DNA of 64,000 nt from Paracoccus shandongensis (GCF_017315735.1 NZ_JAFLRK010000001.1:372001-436000), one strand, 5' to 3'; positions 8,917 through 17,744 are shown, numbered from the stretch's first letter. Made by a program: numbers and translations. The notes: generated by a model not told the origin, from the letters alone.

Positions 8917-9936
8917 ATGAAGAAGATCGGCTTCCTGTCCTTCGGCCACTGGTCGCCCGAACCGGGGTCGCAGGTCCGCACGGCGCAGGATGTGCTGCTG
9001 CAATCCATCGACCTGGCCATAGCTGCCGAGGAACTGGGCGCGGACGGCGCCTATTTCCGCGTCCACCACTTCGCCCGCCAGCTTGCCTCGCCTTTCCCGC
9101 TGCTGGCGGCCGTCGGCGCGCGGACCAGCCGGATCGAGATCGGCACCGGCGTCATCGACATGCGCTATGAAAACCCGCTCTACATGGTCGAGGACGCGGG
9201 CGCGGCCGACCTGATATCCGGGGGGCGGTTGCAGCTTGGCATCAGCCGGGGCAGCCCGGAACAGGTGGTCGATGGCTGGCGCTATTTCGGCTATCAACCC
9301 GCCGAGGGCGAGAGCGACCAGGACATGGCCCGCCGCCATACCGAGGTCTTCTTGCAACAGCTTGAAGGCCGGGGCTTCGCGCGTCCGAACCCCCGCCCGA
9401 TGTTCCCGAACCCGCCGGGCCTGCTGCGGCTGGAACCCCATTCCGAAGGCCTGCGCGACCGCATCTGGTGGGGATCGGCCTCCAACGCCACGGCCGAATG
9501 GGCGGCGCGGATGGGCATGAACCTGCAAAGCTCGACCCTCAAGGTGGACGAAGGCGGAGAGCCGTTCCACGTCCAGCAGGCCCGCCAGATCCGCACCTAT
9601 CGCGATGCGTGGAAAGCGGCGGGCCATGCGCACGCCCCGCGCGTGTCCGTCAGCCGCTCGATCTTCGCCCTGGTCAGCGACATGGACCGCCGTTACTTCG
9701 GGCGCGGCGGCAAGGACAGCGACCAGATCGGCAATATCGACAACTATCGCGCCGTCTTCGGGCGCAGCTATGCCGACGAACCCGACCGCCTGATCGACCA
9801 GCTGCGCGAGGACGAGGCCATCGCCGAGGCCGACACCCTGCTGCTGACCGTGCCGAACATGCTGGGCGTGGACTACAACGTCCATGTGATCGACAGCATC
9901 CTGCGCCACGTCGCCCCGGCGCTTGGCTGGCGCTAA
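8917..9936 (+). CDS. LLM-class flavin-dependent oxidoreductase
   Basis: A 339-aa luciferase-like monooxygenase with a TIM-barrel fold using FMN or F420-type flavin. The start at 8917 is set by AAAGGGA at 8904-8910. Family features include the N-terminal MKKIGFLSFG strand, RTSRIEIGTGV, and ENPLYMVEDAGAADLISGGRLQLGISRG, the characteristic loop after strand 4. The gene stands alone; its stop overlaps by three bases the end of the converging yigZ-type gene. The substrate is not predictable. Confidence 0.88.
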   Translation: MKKIGFLSFGHWSPEPGSQVRTAQDVLLQSIDLAIAAEELGADGAYFRVHHFARQLASPFPLLAAVGARTSRIEIGTGVIDMRYENPLYMVEDAGAADLISGGRLQLGISRGSPEQVVDGWRYFGYQPAEGESDQDMARRHTEVFLQQLEGRGFARPNPRPMFPNPPGLLRLEPHSEGLRDRIWWGSASNATAEWAARMGMNLQSSTLKVDEGGEPFHVQQARQIRTYRDAWKAAGHAHAPRVSVSRSIFALVSDMDRRYFGRGGKDSDQIGNIDNYRAVFGRSYADEPDRLIDQLREDEAIAEADTLLLTVPNMLGVDYNVHVIDSILRHVAPALGWR

Positions 9937-10289
9937 CCCAGGCCGGTTTCGCGCAGATACAACCTGACCGCATCCGCCACATGGCGGAAGCGGTCGCCGC
10001 CCAACGGCTTGCCGCCATACCACCGCGTCACGACCACCACGTGATCCCGCAGCCCCGCGCGTTCCAGCATCTGCAGGATCAGCGCGCCCGCGCCCGCCTC
10101 TCCGTCGTCGTCCTTGACCGGCTCGCCCGACAGGATCGCCGCCCAACTGTTATGCGTGGCCTTGGCGAACCGCTTGGCGCGCTTCAACTCGGCCAGCAGC
10201 GCCTGCGCATCGGCCCGCGTGGCGGCAGGCCCGCCCGAGACCGCATAGCGCGATCCCCGGTCGGATATGATCTTGTCAAAGACCTGCAT
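9933..10289 (-). CDS. YigZ/IMPACT family protein
   Basis: A 118-aa protein of the UPF0029/IMPACT N-terminal family. The signature region reads KRAKRFAKATHNSWA, DDDGEAGAGALILQML and VVVTRWYGGKPLGGDRF. Bacterial members have been linked to stress or translation control, but the function is unsettled. I chose the ATG at 10289, 7 bp after the regulator stop; an ATG at 10319 would overlap the regulator. It is shorter than YigZ (about 200 aa) and lacks its C-terminal domain. Probably co-transcribed with the Fur-family gene. Confidence 0.82.
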   Translation of the reverse strand: MQVFDKIISDRGSRYAVSGGPAATRADAQALLAELKRAKRFAKATHNSWAAILSGEPVKDDDGEAGAGALILQMLERAGLRDHVVVVTRWYGGKPLGGDRFRHVADAVRLYLRETGLG

Positions 10290-10296
10290 CGCCCGG

Positions 10297-10716
10297 TCAG
10301 GCGCCCCGCCGCCGCACATACAGTTCCAGCCGATGATGGACGATCTCGTATCCCATCTCGGCGGCGATCTCGGCCTGCAACCGCTCGATCCGGTCGTCCG
10401 TGAACTCGACCACCTCGCCCGTGTCCACGTCGATCATGTGGTCGTGGTGGCGCTGGTCCGCGGCCTCCCACCGGGCGGGCTCTCCCTGGAATTCCAGCTT
10501 GTCGATCACGCCCTGGGTCTGCAGCGTGGTCAGCGTGCGGTAAACGGTCGCCAGCGACACCCCCGCCCCCGCCGTCTCGGCCCGGCGGTGCAGTTCGGCG
10601 GCGTCGGGGTGATCCTCGCTGCCCGCGATCACCCGCAGCAGGGCGGCGCGCTGCCGCGTCACCCGCACCCCCGCATCGCGCAGCGCCTGTTCCAGCTGAT
10701 TTGCACGGTTTTCCAT
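10297..10716 (-). CDS. Fur-family metal regulator, Mur-like
   Basis: A 139-aa winged-helix repressor. The N-terminal DNA-binding domain has GVRVTRQRAALL and the recognition region SLATVYRTLTTL; the metal-sensing domain starts with RHHDHMIDVDTGEVVEF. The CxxC structural zinc motifs found in many Fur and Zur proteins are absent, as in alphaproteobacterial Mur/Fur proteins. The start at 10716 gives the usual length; ATGs at 10734 and 10755 exist, but the latter would run into the operator. It is divergent from a transporter with Mn/Fe-type ligands, so manganese or iron sensing is likely. Whether it senses Mn, Fe or both is an inference. Confidence 0.87.
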   Translation of the reverse strand: MENRANQLEQALRDAGVRVTRQRAALLRVIAGSEDHPDAAELHRRAETAGAGVSLATVYRTLTTLQTQGVIDKLEFQGEPARWEAADQRHHDHMIDVDTGEVVEFTDDRIERLQAEIAAEMGYEIVHHRLELYVRRRGA

Positions 10717-10754
10717 GAAACTTTCATGCCGCATCCGGCGTTCAGTTGCAACCA

Positions 10755-10780
10755 ATTCTCATCTATTGACAGATGAGAAT
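10755..10780. promoter_or_regulatory. Fur/Mur-type operator between regulator and sit operon
   Basis: A perfect inverted repeat with 10-bp arms, ATTCTCATCT (10755-10764) and AGATGAGAAT (10771-10780), around a 6-bp spacer ATTGAC. It sits 38 bp upstream of the regulator start and 21 bp upstream of the substrate-binding protein start, ideal for controlling both divergent promoters. Symmetry and position are seen directly; binding by the adjacent regulator is inferred. Confidence 0.75.
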
Positions 10781-10801
10781 CGCTCTCACATAAAACGGAT
10801 C

Positions 10802-11680
10802 ATGAAGTCATCAATTGCCCTTGCCCTTGCCTTCGCCCTGACCGCCCTGCCCGCCCATGCCGAGCGGCTGAAGGTCGCCACCACCTTCACCATCATCGCC
10901 GACATGGCCCGCAACGTCGCGGGCAATGCGGCGGATGTGGAATCCATCACCAAGCCGGGGGCCGAGATCCACAACTACCAGCCCACGGCGGGCGACCTGA
11001 TCCGCACGGCGGATGCGCGGCTTGTCCTGGCGAACGGGCTGAACCTGGAATCCTGGTTCCAGCAGTTCATCGACCAGCTGGGCGACGTGCCGGTCGCCGT
11101 GGTCAGCGACGGGGTCCAGCCCATGCCCATCGCGGGCGGCGATTACGACGGCAAGCCCAACCCTCACGCCTGGATGGCGCTGGACAACGCGCTGATCTAT
11201 GTGGACAACATCGCCGCCGCGATGGCCGCAGCCGATCCCGAAAACGCCGCGACCTACCGCGCCAATGCTCAAGCCTACAAGGCTGACATCACCTACACCA
11301 TCGCCCCCCTGCGCGACGCCGCCCGCGCCCTGCCCGCCGACCGCCGCTGGCTGGTCACGTCCGAGGGCGCGTTCTCATACCTCGCCCGCGACTTCGGGTT
11401 GCGGGAACTCTATCTCTGGCCCATCAACGCGGATGCCCAAGGCACGCCCCAGCAGGTGCGCCATGTAATCGACGTGATGCGCGACAACGGCATCGACGTG
11501 GTCTTTTCGGAATCCACCGTCTCCGACCGCCCGGCCCGCCGGGTGGCTGCGGAAACGGGCGCGAGTTATGGCGGCGTCCTTCATGTGGACAGCCTGTCGG
11601 ATGCCGAAGGCCCCGTCCCCACCTATCTGGACCTGCTGCGCGTGACGGCGGAAACCATCGTGAACGGCCTGCTGGAATGA
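10802..11680 (+). CDS. sitA: Mn/Fe ABC transporter, periplasmic binding protein
   Basis: A 292-aa cluster A-I (ZnuA/PsaA) binding protein with signal peptide MKSSIALALAFALTALPAHA. The four metal ligands align as H57 (EIHNYQP), H122 (NPHAWM), E188 (VTSEGAF) and D263 (HVDSL). Glutamate at the third position is typical of Mn/Fe carriers, whereas zinc carriers have histidine and usually a His-rich loop, which is absent. First gene of a four-gene operon under the palindromic operator; its stop overlaps the ATPase start. The sit rather than mnt name is a convention choice. Confidence 0.9.
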   Translation: MKSSIALALAFALTALPAHAERLKVATTFTIIADMARNVAGNAADVESITKPGAEIHNYQPTAGDLIRTADARLVLANGLNLESWFQQFIDQLGDVPVAVVSDGVQPMPIAGGDYDGKPNPHAWMALDNALIYVDNIAAAMAAADPENAATYRANAQAYKADITYTIAPLRDAARALPADRRWLVTSEGAFSYLARDFGLRELYLWPINADAQGTPQQVRHVIDVMRDNGIDVVFSESTVSDRPARRVAAETGASYGGVLHVDSLSDAEGPVPTYLDLLRVTAETIVNGLLE

Positions 11681-12522
11681 GCGACGGGATCCACGTCCAG
11701 AACCTGACCGTCGCCTATCGCAACGGCGTCACCGCCCTGCGCGACGCCAGCTTCACCGTCCCGCAAGGGTCGGTCACCGCCCTGGTCGGCATCAACGGCG
11801 CGGGCAAATCGACGCTGTTCAAGGCGCTGATGGGCCTTCTGCCGCACACATCGGGCCAGGTCCGCATCCTGGGCGGCACCGTGGAACAGGCGCTGGCAAA
11901 GAACCTGGTCGCCTATGTCCCCCAGGCCGAGGAGGTGGACTGGACCTTCCCCGTCCTGGTGGAAGACGTGGTGATGATGGGCCGATACGGCCACATGGGC
12001 TTTTTCCGCCGCGCCCGCCCCGCCGACCGGCAGGCGGTGGACGCGGCCCTGGCCCGCGTCGGCATGACCGACTTCCGCCGCCGCCAGATCGGGGAACTGT
12101 CGGGCGGCCAGAAGAAACGCGTCTTCCTGGCCCGCGCCATCGCGCAAGAGGCCCGCGTGATTCTGCTGGACGAACCCTTCACCGGCGTGGACGTGCAGAC
12201 CGAACAGGCGATCATTGCGCTTCTCAGGGACATGCGCGACGAAGGCCGGGTGATGCTGGTCTCCACCCATGACCTGGGTTCCGTGCCGGAATATTGCGAC
12301 CGCGTGGTGATGGTGAAGGGCACGGTCCTGGCCCATGGCCCCACCGAGACGACCTTCACCCCCGAAAACCTGAAGCGCGCCTTCGGCGGCGTCCTGCGCC
12401 ATTTCGTGCTGGGCGGCGCGGCGCTGCATGACGACGCCGACCAGCGCAGCCTGGATGTCTTCACCGACGACGAACGCCCGGCAGTCTTTTACGACCAACG
12501 CCCCCGCAGGAAGGACGAATGA
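11677..12522 (+). CDS. sitB: Mn/Fe ABC transporter, ATP-binding subunit
   Basis: A 281-aa ABC ATPase that energises uptake from the cytoplasmic side. Walker A is GINGAGKST near residue 41, the signature is LSGGQKKR, and Walker B is VILLDEPFTGVD followed by the H-loop histidine in STHDLG. The ATG overlaps the binding-protein stop (ATGA). Unlike the other junctions of the operon, it is separated from the next gene by 85 nt holding a strong hairpin element. Confidence 0.93.
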   Translation: MSDGIHVQNLTVAYRNGVTALRDASFTVPQGSVTALVGINGAGKSTLFKALMGLLPHTSGQVRILGGTVEQALAKNLVAYVPQAEEVDWTFPVLVEDVVMMGRYGHMGFFRRARPADRQAVDAALARVGMTDFRRRQIGELSGGQKKRVFLARAIAQEARVILLDEPFTGVDVQTEQAIIALLRDMRDEGRVMLVSTHDLGSVPEYCDRVVMVKGTVLAHGPTETTFTPENLKRAFGGVLRHFVLGGAALHDDADQRSLDVFTDDERPAVFYDQRPRRKDE

Positions 12523-12526
12523 CGGC

Positions 12527-12577
12527 CCTTTCACCTTGGCACAAATATCCCGGGGGGACCGGGGGGCTGGCCCCCCT
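12527..12577 (-). repeat. GC-hairpin/GGATATTT element, copy B, inside the sit operon
   Basis: On the minus strand it reads hairpin, GGGATATTT, then GCCAAGGTGAAAGGG; the last part matches copy C near 58713 with few changes. The hairpin is GGGGGGC (12561-12567), loop TG, GCCCCCC (12570-12576). It lies between the ATPase and first permease genes and could lower read-through into the permeases. Confidence 0.6.
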
Positions 12578-12607
12578 GCTGTCGCGGGACGCAAGGGACA
12601 CCGCCTG

Positions 12608-13459
12608 ATGCTGGACACCCTGCTGATCCCCTTCACCTATGGCTACATGGCGAATGCCATCTGGGTCTCGGCCCTGGTGGGCGGCGTCTGCGCCTTCCTG
12701 TCGGCCTACCTGATGCTCAAGGGGTGGAGCCTGATCGGCGACGCCCTGTCCCATTCCATCGTCCCGGGGGTCGCGGGCGCCTACATGCTGGGCCTGCCCT
12801 TCGCGCTCGGCGCCTTCCTGTCGGGGGGGCTTGCGGCGCTGACCATGCTGTTCCTGAACAGCCGCACGGGGCTCAAGGAGGACGCGATCATCGGCCTGAT
12901 CTTCACCGGCTTCTTCGGGATCGGGTTGTTCATGATCTCGCTGAACCCGGTGGCGGTCGATCTGCAGGCGATTACCATGGGCAACATCCTGGCGATCTCG
13001 CCCGGCGACACGGCTCAACTGGCGATCATCGGAGGGGTGTCGCTGGTGATCCTGCTGGCGAAATGGCGCGACCTGATGGTGGTCTTCTTCGACGAAAGCC
13101 ACGCCCGCACCATCGGGTTGCGCCCCGCGCGGCTGCGGGTGCTGTTCTTCACGCTGCTGGCCGCATCCACCGTCGCCGCCATGCAGACCGTGGGTGCCTT
13201 CCTGGTGATCGCAATGGTGGTGACGCCCGGCGCCACGGCATACCTGCTGACCGACCGCTTTCCGCGCCTGATCGCGCTGTCGGTCGCCATCGGCACGCTG
13301 ACCTCGGGCGCGGGCGCCTATGCCAGCTTCTTCCTGGACGGCGCGACGGGCGGCATCATCGTGGTCCTGCAAACGCTGATCTTCCTGGCGGCCTTCACCT
13401 TCGCGCCGACCCACGGCATCCTCGCCAGCCGCCGCCGCATCAGAAGGGCCACCGAATGA
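12608..13459 (+). CDS. sitC: Mn/Fe ABC transporter, permease 1
   Basis: A 283-aa integral membrane protein of the ABC-3 permease family with about eight transmembrane helices. The helix-loop KGWSLIGDALSHSIVPGVA, which contacts the ATPase, is well conserved. The ATG at 12608 gives the canonical N terminus MLDTLLIPFTYGYM; the frame is open upstream only through the ATPase gene and repeat. Its stop overlaps the second permease start. Two different permeases rather than one is the SitCD/MntCD arrangement. Confidence 0.92.
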   Translation: MLDTLLIPFTYGYMANAIWVSALVGGVCAFLSAYLMLKGWSLIGDALSHSIVPGVAGAYMLGLPFALGAFLSGGLAALTMLFLNSRTGLKEDAIIGLIFTGFFGIGLFMISLNPVAVDLQAITMGNILAISPGDTAQLAIIGGVSLVILLAKWRDLMVVFFDESHARTIGLRPARLRVLFFTLLAASTVAAMQTVGAFLVIAMVVTPGATAYLLTDRFPRLIALSVAIGTLTSGAGAYASFFLDGATGGIIVVLQTLIFLAAFTFAPTHGILASRRRIRRATE

Positions 13460-14283
13460 CCTGGCTCACCGCCCCCTTCGCCTATCCCTTCATGGTCGAG
13501 GCGATGCTGATCACCGCCATCGTCAGCATCCCCGCCGCGCTGCTGAGCTGTTTCCTCGTGCTGCGGGGATGGGCGCTGATGGGCGACGGCATCAGCCATG
13601 CGGTGCTGCCGGGGATCGTCCTGGCTTACCTGGCGGGCATCCCCCTGCTGATCGGGGCCTTTGTTGCGGGCATGATCTGCGCCCTGTCGGCGGGCTGGCT
13701 GGACGCCAACAGCCGCGTCAAGCCCGACACCACGCTGGGCGTCGTCATGTCGGGCATGTTCGGCCTGGGGATCGTGATCTATACGCAGTTCCCGACCGAC
13801 GTGCATCTGGACCATATCCTGTTCGGCAACATCCTGGGCGTCGGACGCGACGACTTCCTGTCAGCCGGGTCGATCTCGGCGGTCGTGGGGCTGGCGCTGG
13901 TCCTGAAATGGCGCGACTTCGCGCTGGTGGTCTTTGATCCCGTGCAGGCGCGGGTGGCGGGGCTGCCCGTGGCCTGGCTGAACTATGGGATGCTGGCGAT
14001 GATTTCCGCCGTGGTGGTCGCCATGCTGTCGGCGGTGGGCATCATCCTGTCGGTCGCGCTGCTGATCGCGCCGGGCGCCATCGCCTTCCTGCTGACCCGG
14101 CGGTTGCAGGCGATGCTGGCGCTGTCCGTGGCCGTCGGCATGGGGTCCAGCCTGACGGGCATCTGGGCCAGCTTCTGGCTGGACAGCGCGCCCGCGCCCA
14201 CTATCGTCGTGGTGATGACGGCGCTGTTCGCGCTGGTCTTCTTCTGGCGGCAGGCGACCGGAGGGCGCACCGCCGCAACCTGA
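13456..14283 (+). CDS. sitD: Mn/Fe ABC transporter, permease 2
   Basis: A 275-aa ABC-3 permease related to the preceding gene (RGWALMGDGISHAVLPGIV matches KGWSLIGDALSHSIVPGVA). About eight transmembrane helices. Starts at the ATG overlapping the previous stop (ATGA) and ends 11 bp before the GH1 gene. The pair probably forms a heterodimeric channel with the ATPase on the cytoplasmic side. Confidence 0.92.
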   Translation: MTWLTAPFAYPFMVEAMLITAIVSIPAALLSCFLVLRGWALMGDGISHAVLPGIVLAYLAGIPLLIGAFVAGMICALSAGWLDANSRVKPDTTLGVVMSGMFGLGIVIYTQFPTDVHLDHILFGNILGVGRDDFLSAGSISAVVGLALVLKWRDFALVVFDPVQARVAGLPVAWLNYGMLAMISAVVVAMLSAVGIILSVALLIAPGAIAFLLTRRLQAMLALSVAVGMGSSLTGIWASFWLDSAPAPTIVVVMTALFALVFFWRQATGGRTAAT

Positions 14284-14294
14284 CGGAGGACGCG

Positions 14295-15608
14295 ATGCTG
14301 CCCGACCGTTCGACCTTTCCGCCGGACTTCACCTTCGGCACCGCCACCTCGGCCTACCAGATCGAGGGATCCCGCCACGGCGGCGCGGGCCCGTCGCATT
14401 GGGACACCTTCGCCGCGACGCCAGGCACCATCGCGGACAGCAGCAACGGCAGCCTCGCCTGCGACCATTACCACCGCTGGCAGGGCGATCTGGACCTGAT
14501 CCGCGACGGGGGGTTCGGGGCCTATCGCTTCTCGGCATCCTGGGCACGGGTGATGCCGAACGGGGTGACGGTGAACCCGCAGGGCCTGGATTTCTATGAC
14601 CGGCTGGTGGACGGGATGGTCGAACGCGGTCTGGCGCCGCACCTGACCTGCTATCACTGGGAACTGCCCGCCGCGCTGTCGGACATCGGCGGCTGGCGGA
14701 ACCGCGATATCGCCGGGCGTTTCGCCGATTACTGCACAATCCTGCACGCCCGGCTGGGCGACCGGGTGGCCAGCACCGCCACCCTGAACGAGCCCTGGTG
14801 CATCGCCTGGCTGTCGCATTTCCTGGGCCAGCACGCCCCGGGCCTGCGCGACATCCGCGCGGCCGCCCGCGCCATGCACCATGTCCTGCTGGCCCATGGC
14901 GCGGCCATGCAGGCGCTGCGGGCCGAAGGGGCGCGAAACCTCGGCATTGTGCTGAACTTCGAGACCGCGCAGCCCGCCGACGACAGCCCCGGCGCGATCC
15001 GCGCGGCCCAGGTGCAGGACGCCATCTATAACCAGTGGTTCATCCGCGCCCTCATGGGCCAGGGCTATCCGCAAGCGGCCCTGGACGGGTTGGAACCGCA
15101 CCTGCCGCAGGACTGGCAGGCCGACATGGCCCTGATCGCGCAGCCGCTCGACTGGCTGGGCGTCAACTACTACACCCGCAGGCTTTACACGGGCGCGCCC
15201 GGCCTCTGGCCTCAGGGCGAGGGGGTGGACGGCCCCCTGCCCAAGACGCAGATGGGATGGGAAATCCGGCCCGAGGGCCTGACCGAGTTCCTGACCCGCC
15301 TTGCCCGCGATCATGTCGGCGACCTGCCGATCTTCGTCACCGAAAACGGCATGGCCGAGGCCGCGGGCCCCGACATCACCGCCGACCCCCGCCGCATCGC
15401 CTTCATCGGCGACCACCTGCGCGCCGCGCGGACAGCCATGGACCAAGGCGTGAACCTGCGCGGCTTCTTTTATTGGTCGCTTTTGGACAATTTCGAATGG
15501 GGGTGGGGCTATGGCCCGCGCTTCGGGCTGGTCCATGTCGATTACGCCACCATGGCGCGCACGCCCAAGGCAAGCTGGCATGCCGTCCGCGCGATGCTGC
15601 GGGGATAG
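14295..15608 (+). CDS. Family GH1 beta-glucosidase
   Basis: A 437-aa cytoplasmic glycoside hydrolase family 1 enzyme with no signal peptide. The acid/base glutamate is E166 in ATLNEPW and the nucleophile is E350 in VTENG; the N-terminal FGTATSAYQIEG signature is present. GGAGG lies just upstream of the ATG. It begins 11 bp after the metal transporter operon and may be read from it, though the functions are unrelated. Substrate (cellobiose or other beta-glucosides) is inferred from the family. Confidence 0.93.
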   Translation: MLPDRSTFPPDFTFGTATSAYQIEGSRHGGAGPSHWDTFAATPGTIADSSNGSLACDHYHRWQGDLDLIRDGGFGAYRFSASWARVMPNGVTVNPQGLDFYDRLVDGMVERGLAPHLTCYHWELPAALSDIGGWRNRDIAGRFADYCTILHARLGDRVASTATLNEPWCIAWLSHFLGQHAPGLRDIRAAARAMHHVLLAHGAAMQALRAEGARNLGIVLNFETAQPADDSPGAIRAAQVQDAIYNQWFIRALMGQGYPQAALDGLEPHLPQDWQADMALIAQPLDWLGVNYYTRRLYTGAPGLWPQGEGVDGPLPKTQMGWEIRPEGLTEFLTRLARDHVGDLPIFVTENGMAEAAGPDITADPRRIAFIGDHLRAARTAMDQGVNLRGFFYWSLLDNFEWGWGYGPRFGLVHVDYATMARTPKASWHAVRAMLRG

Positions 15609-15675
15609 CGCCTTGGTTGCGTCCACCCCGTCCAGCCGCTATCTGAAAGCCTCGACGCAACGCCAAGGGGCCACC

Positions 15676-15840
15676 ATGATCGTCATCGCCGCCGCCATCA
15701 TCGGGGCCTTGCTTGGCTGGCGCAGGGCCGGGCAACTGGGCGGCGCGCCGCGCGACCGCGCGCAATACGCGGCGGCCTTCGCCATGGCCTTCGCCGTGCT
15801 TGGCCTGTTCGCCACCGTCATCCTGGACCGGATGATCTGA
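15676..15840 (+). CDS. 54-aa membrane protein, unknown
   Basis: A small protein of two hydrophobic segments (MIVIAAAIIGALLGW and AAAFAMAFAVLGLFATVIL) separated by a short charged loop, probably a hairpin in the inner membrane. The TGA stop shares one base with the ATG of the VWA gene (TGATG), so translation is coupled. No known domain. The ATG at 15676 follows a plausible AAGGGG site; the open frame upstream is inside the GH1 gene. Confidence 0.7.
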   Translation: MIVIAAAIIGALLGWRRAGQLGGAPRDRAQYAAAFAMAFAVLGLFATVILDRMI

Positions 15841-17021
15841 TGTTCATCCCCTTCCTCGACAGCCTGCGCCGGCAAGGGGTTCCGGTCTCGCTGCGGGAAT
15901 GGCTGGACCTGATGGCGGGGATGCAGGCCGGGGTCGCGGGCTGGAGGGTGGACGACTTCTATCACCTGGCGCGCCTGGCGCTGGTCAAGGACGAACGCCA
16001 CATCGACCGCTTCGACCGCGCCTTTGCCCAGGCGTTCAGCGGCCTGGAAACCATCCCCATCGAGGCGCTTGTGACGGAACAGGCGATCCCCCGCGACTGG
16101 CTGGAAAAGCTGGCCGAAAAGCTGCTGACCGACGCGGAAAAGGCGCAGATCCAGGGCAGCGGCAGCTTTGACGAATTGATGCGCAAGCTGCGCGAGCGTC
16201 TGGCCGAACAGCAGGGCCGCCACCAGGGCGGCAGCAAATGGATCGGCACGGGCGGCACCTCGCCCTTTGGCGCATACGGATACAACCCCGAAGGGGTGCG
16301 GATCGGCCAGGACGAATCCCGCCACCGCCGCGCCGTCAAGGTCTGGGACAAGCGCGAGTTCCGCGACTTCGACGATGGGGTGGACCTGGGCACCCGCAAC
16401 ATCAAGGTCGCGCTGAAGCGCCTGCGGCACTGGGCGCGGCACGGCGCGGCGGACGAACTGGACCTGCCCGCCACGATCCGCGCCACTGCCGACCACGGCT
16501 ATATCGACGTGCAGACACGCCCCGAACGGCGCAACGCGGTCAAGGTGCTGCTGTTCCTGGACGTGGGCGGGTCGATGGACGACCACATCCGCGTCGTGGA
16601 CGAACTGTTCTCGGCCGCGCGGGCCGAGTTCAAGCACATGCAGCATTTCTATTTCCACAACTGCCTTTACGAAGGCGTCTGGACCGACAACCGCCGCCGC
16701 TGGACGGAACAGACCCCCACCTGGGACGTGCTGCACCGCTTTGGCCGCGATTATAAGTGCATCTTCGTGGGCGACGCCAGCATGTCGCCCTACGAGATCG
16801 CGGTCCCCGGCGGGGCCAACGAACACTGGAACCCTGAGGCCGGAGAGGTCTGGCTGCGCCGCGCCGTTGAGACCTGGCCCGACCACGTCTGGCTGAACCC
16901 CGTCCCGCAGGCGCATTGGGGTTACACGCAGTCCATCGCCATGGTCGGCCAGATCTTTGAAAACCGCATGATGCCCCTGACGCTGGAGGGGCTGACCCAG
17001 GCCATGCGGATCCTCGGCTGA
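15840..17021 (+). CDS. CoxE-like VWA-domain protein
   Basis: A 393-aa protein of the CoxE/YehP family. The N-terminal half is helical and charged; the C-terminal half is a von Willebrand factor A domain with MIDAS start LLFLDVGGSMDDH (D-x-G-x-S variant). Relatives work with MoxR AAA+ ATPases in metal insertion or protein-complex assembly, but no MoxR gene lies nearby. It overlaps the small membrane gene upstream by one base and is followed 39 bp later by an M48 peptidase. The role is not deducible here. Confidence 0.85.
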   Translation: MFIPFLDSLRRQGVPVSLREWLDLMAGMQAGVAGWRVDDFYHLARLALVKDERHIDRFDRAFAQAFSGLETIPIEALVTEQAIPRDWLEKLAEKLLTDAEKAQIQGSGSFDELMRKLRERLAEQQGRHQGGSKWIGTGGTSPFGAYGYNPEGVRIGQDESRHRRAVKVWDKREFRDFDDGVDLGTRNIKVALKRLRHWARHGAADELDLPATIRATADHGYIDVQTRPERRNAVKVLLFLDVGGSMDDHIRVVDELFSAARAEFKHMQHFYFHNCLYEGVWTDNRRRWTEQTPTWDVLHRFGRDYKCIFVGDASMSPYEIAVPGGANEHWNPEAGEVWLRRAVETWPDHVWLNPVPQAHWGYTQSIAMVGQIFENRMMPLTLEGLTQAMRILG

Positions 17022-17060
17022 CCTCTGGCGACGGGGCCGGGGCGGGACCATATTGGGGCC

Positions 17061-17744
17061 ATGAAATACCTGCCGATCATCCTGCTGGTCCTGTATCTTG
17101 CCGCCGTCTGGTTCTTTTCCCTGTGGCGGCTGCGGCAGGATCTCGACCAGCGTTCGACGCCGCTGACCCATCCCCGCCTGGTGCCCATGCTGGACCGGCT
17201 GGGCCGCGCCATGGACCTGCCCCCCGTGCGCGCGCATGTCTATGAGGTCGAACCCGTCAACGGCCTTGCCGCCCCCGACGGGCGCATCTTCCTGACACGC
17301 GGCTTCATCCGCAAGCTGGACGCGGGCGAGGTCACGCCCGAGGAACTGGCCAGCGTCATCGCGCATGAACTGGGCCATGTCGCCCACGGGCACGCGCGGC
17401 GGCGGATGATCGACTTCGCGGGCCAGAACGCCATCCGCATGGCGCTGGCAGGCGTCCTGGGCCGCATCATCCCGGGCCTCGGCGTCTGGATCGCGGGGCT
17501 TGTCGCCACGGCGGTCGCCGCCCGCCTGTCGCGCGACGACGAATTCGAGGCCGACCGCTTCGCCAGCGCGCTGCTGATCCGCGCGGGGCTTGGCACCGCC
17601 CCGCAGATCTCGTTGTTCCAGAAGCTGGACCGGCTGACCGGCGGGCGTGCGGGCCAGGCCCCCGCCTGGCTGCTGTCCCATCCGCCCGTGGCCCGCCGCA
17701 TCGCCGCCATCCAGTCGCAGGAAGCCCGCTGGCGCCAGGGCTGA
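17061..17744 (+). CDS. M48-family zinc metallopeptidase, membrane anchored
   Basis: A 227-aa peptidase with one N-terminal transmembrane helix (residues about 3-20), then the M48 catalytic domain. The zinc motif HELGH is at residues 102-106, and the downstream glutamate ligand lies in DDEFEADRFA. The stretch LTRGFIRKL is typical of the family. It probably acts in the periplasm on misfolded proteins, like BepA or LoiP, but lacks TPR repeats. Terminates 58 bp before the hydrolase gene. Confidence 0.87.
   Translation: MKYLPIILLVLYLAAVWFFSLWRLRQDLDQRSTPLTHPRLVPMLDRLGRAMDLPPVRAHVYEVEPVNGLAAPDGRIFLTRGFIRKLDAGEVTPEELASVIAHELGHVAHGHARRRMIDFAGQNAIRMALAGVLGRIIPGLGVWIAGLVATAVAARLSRDDEFEADRFASALLIRAGLGTAPQISLFQKLDRLTGGRAGQAPAWLLSHPPVARRIAAIQSQEARWRQG

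Noticed and set aside
10715..10801. Upstream extension of the binding protein gene
   Set aside because: The region is the operator and lacks a signal-peptide start; the ATG at 10802 begins a clear signal peptide.
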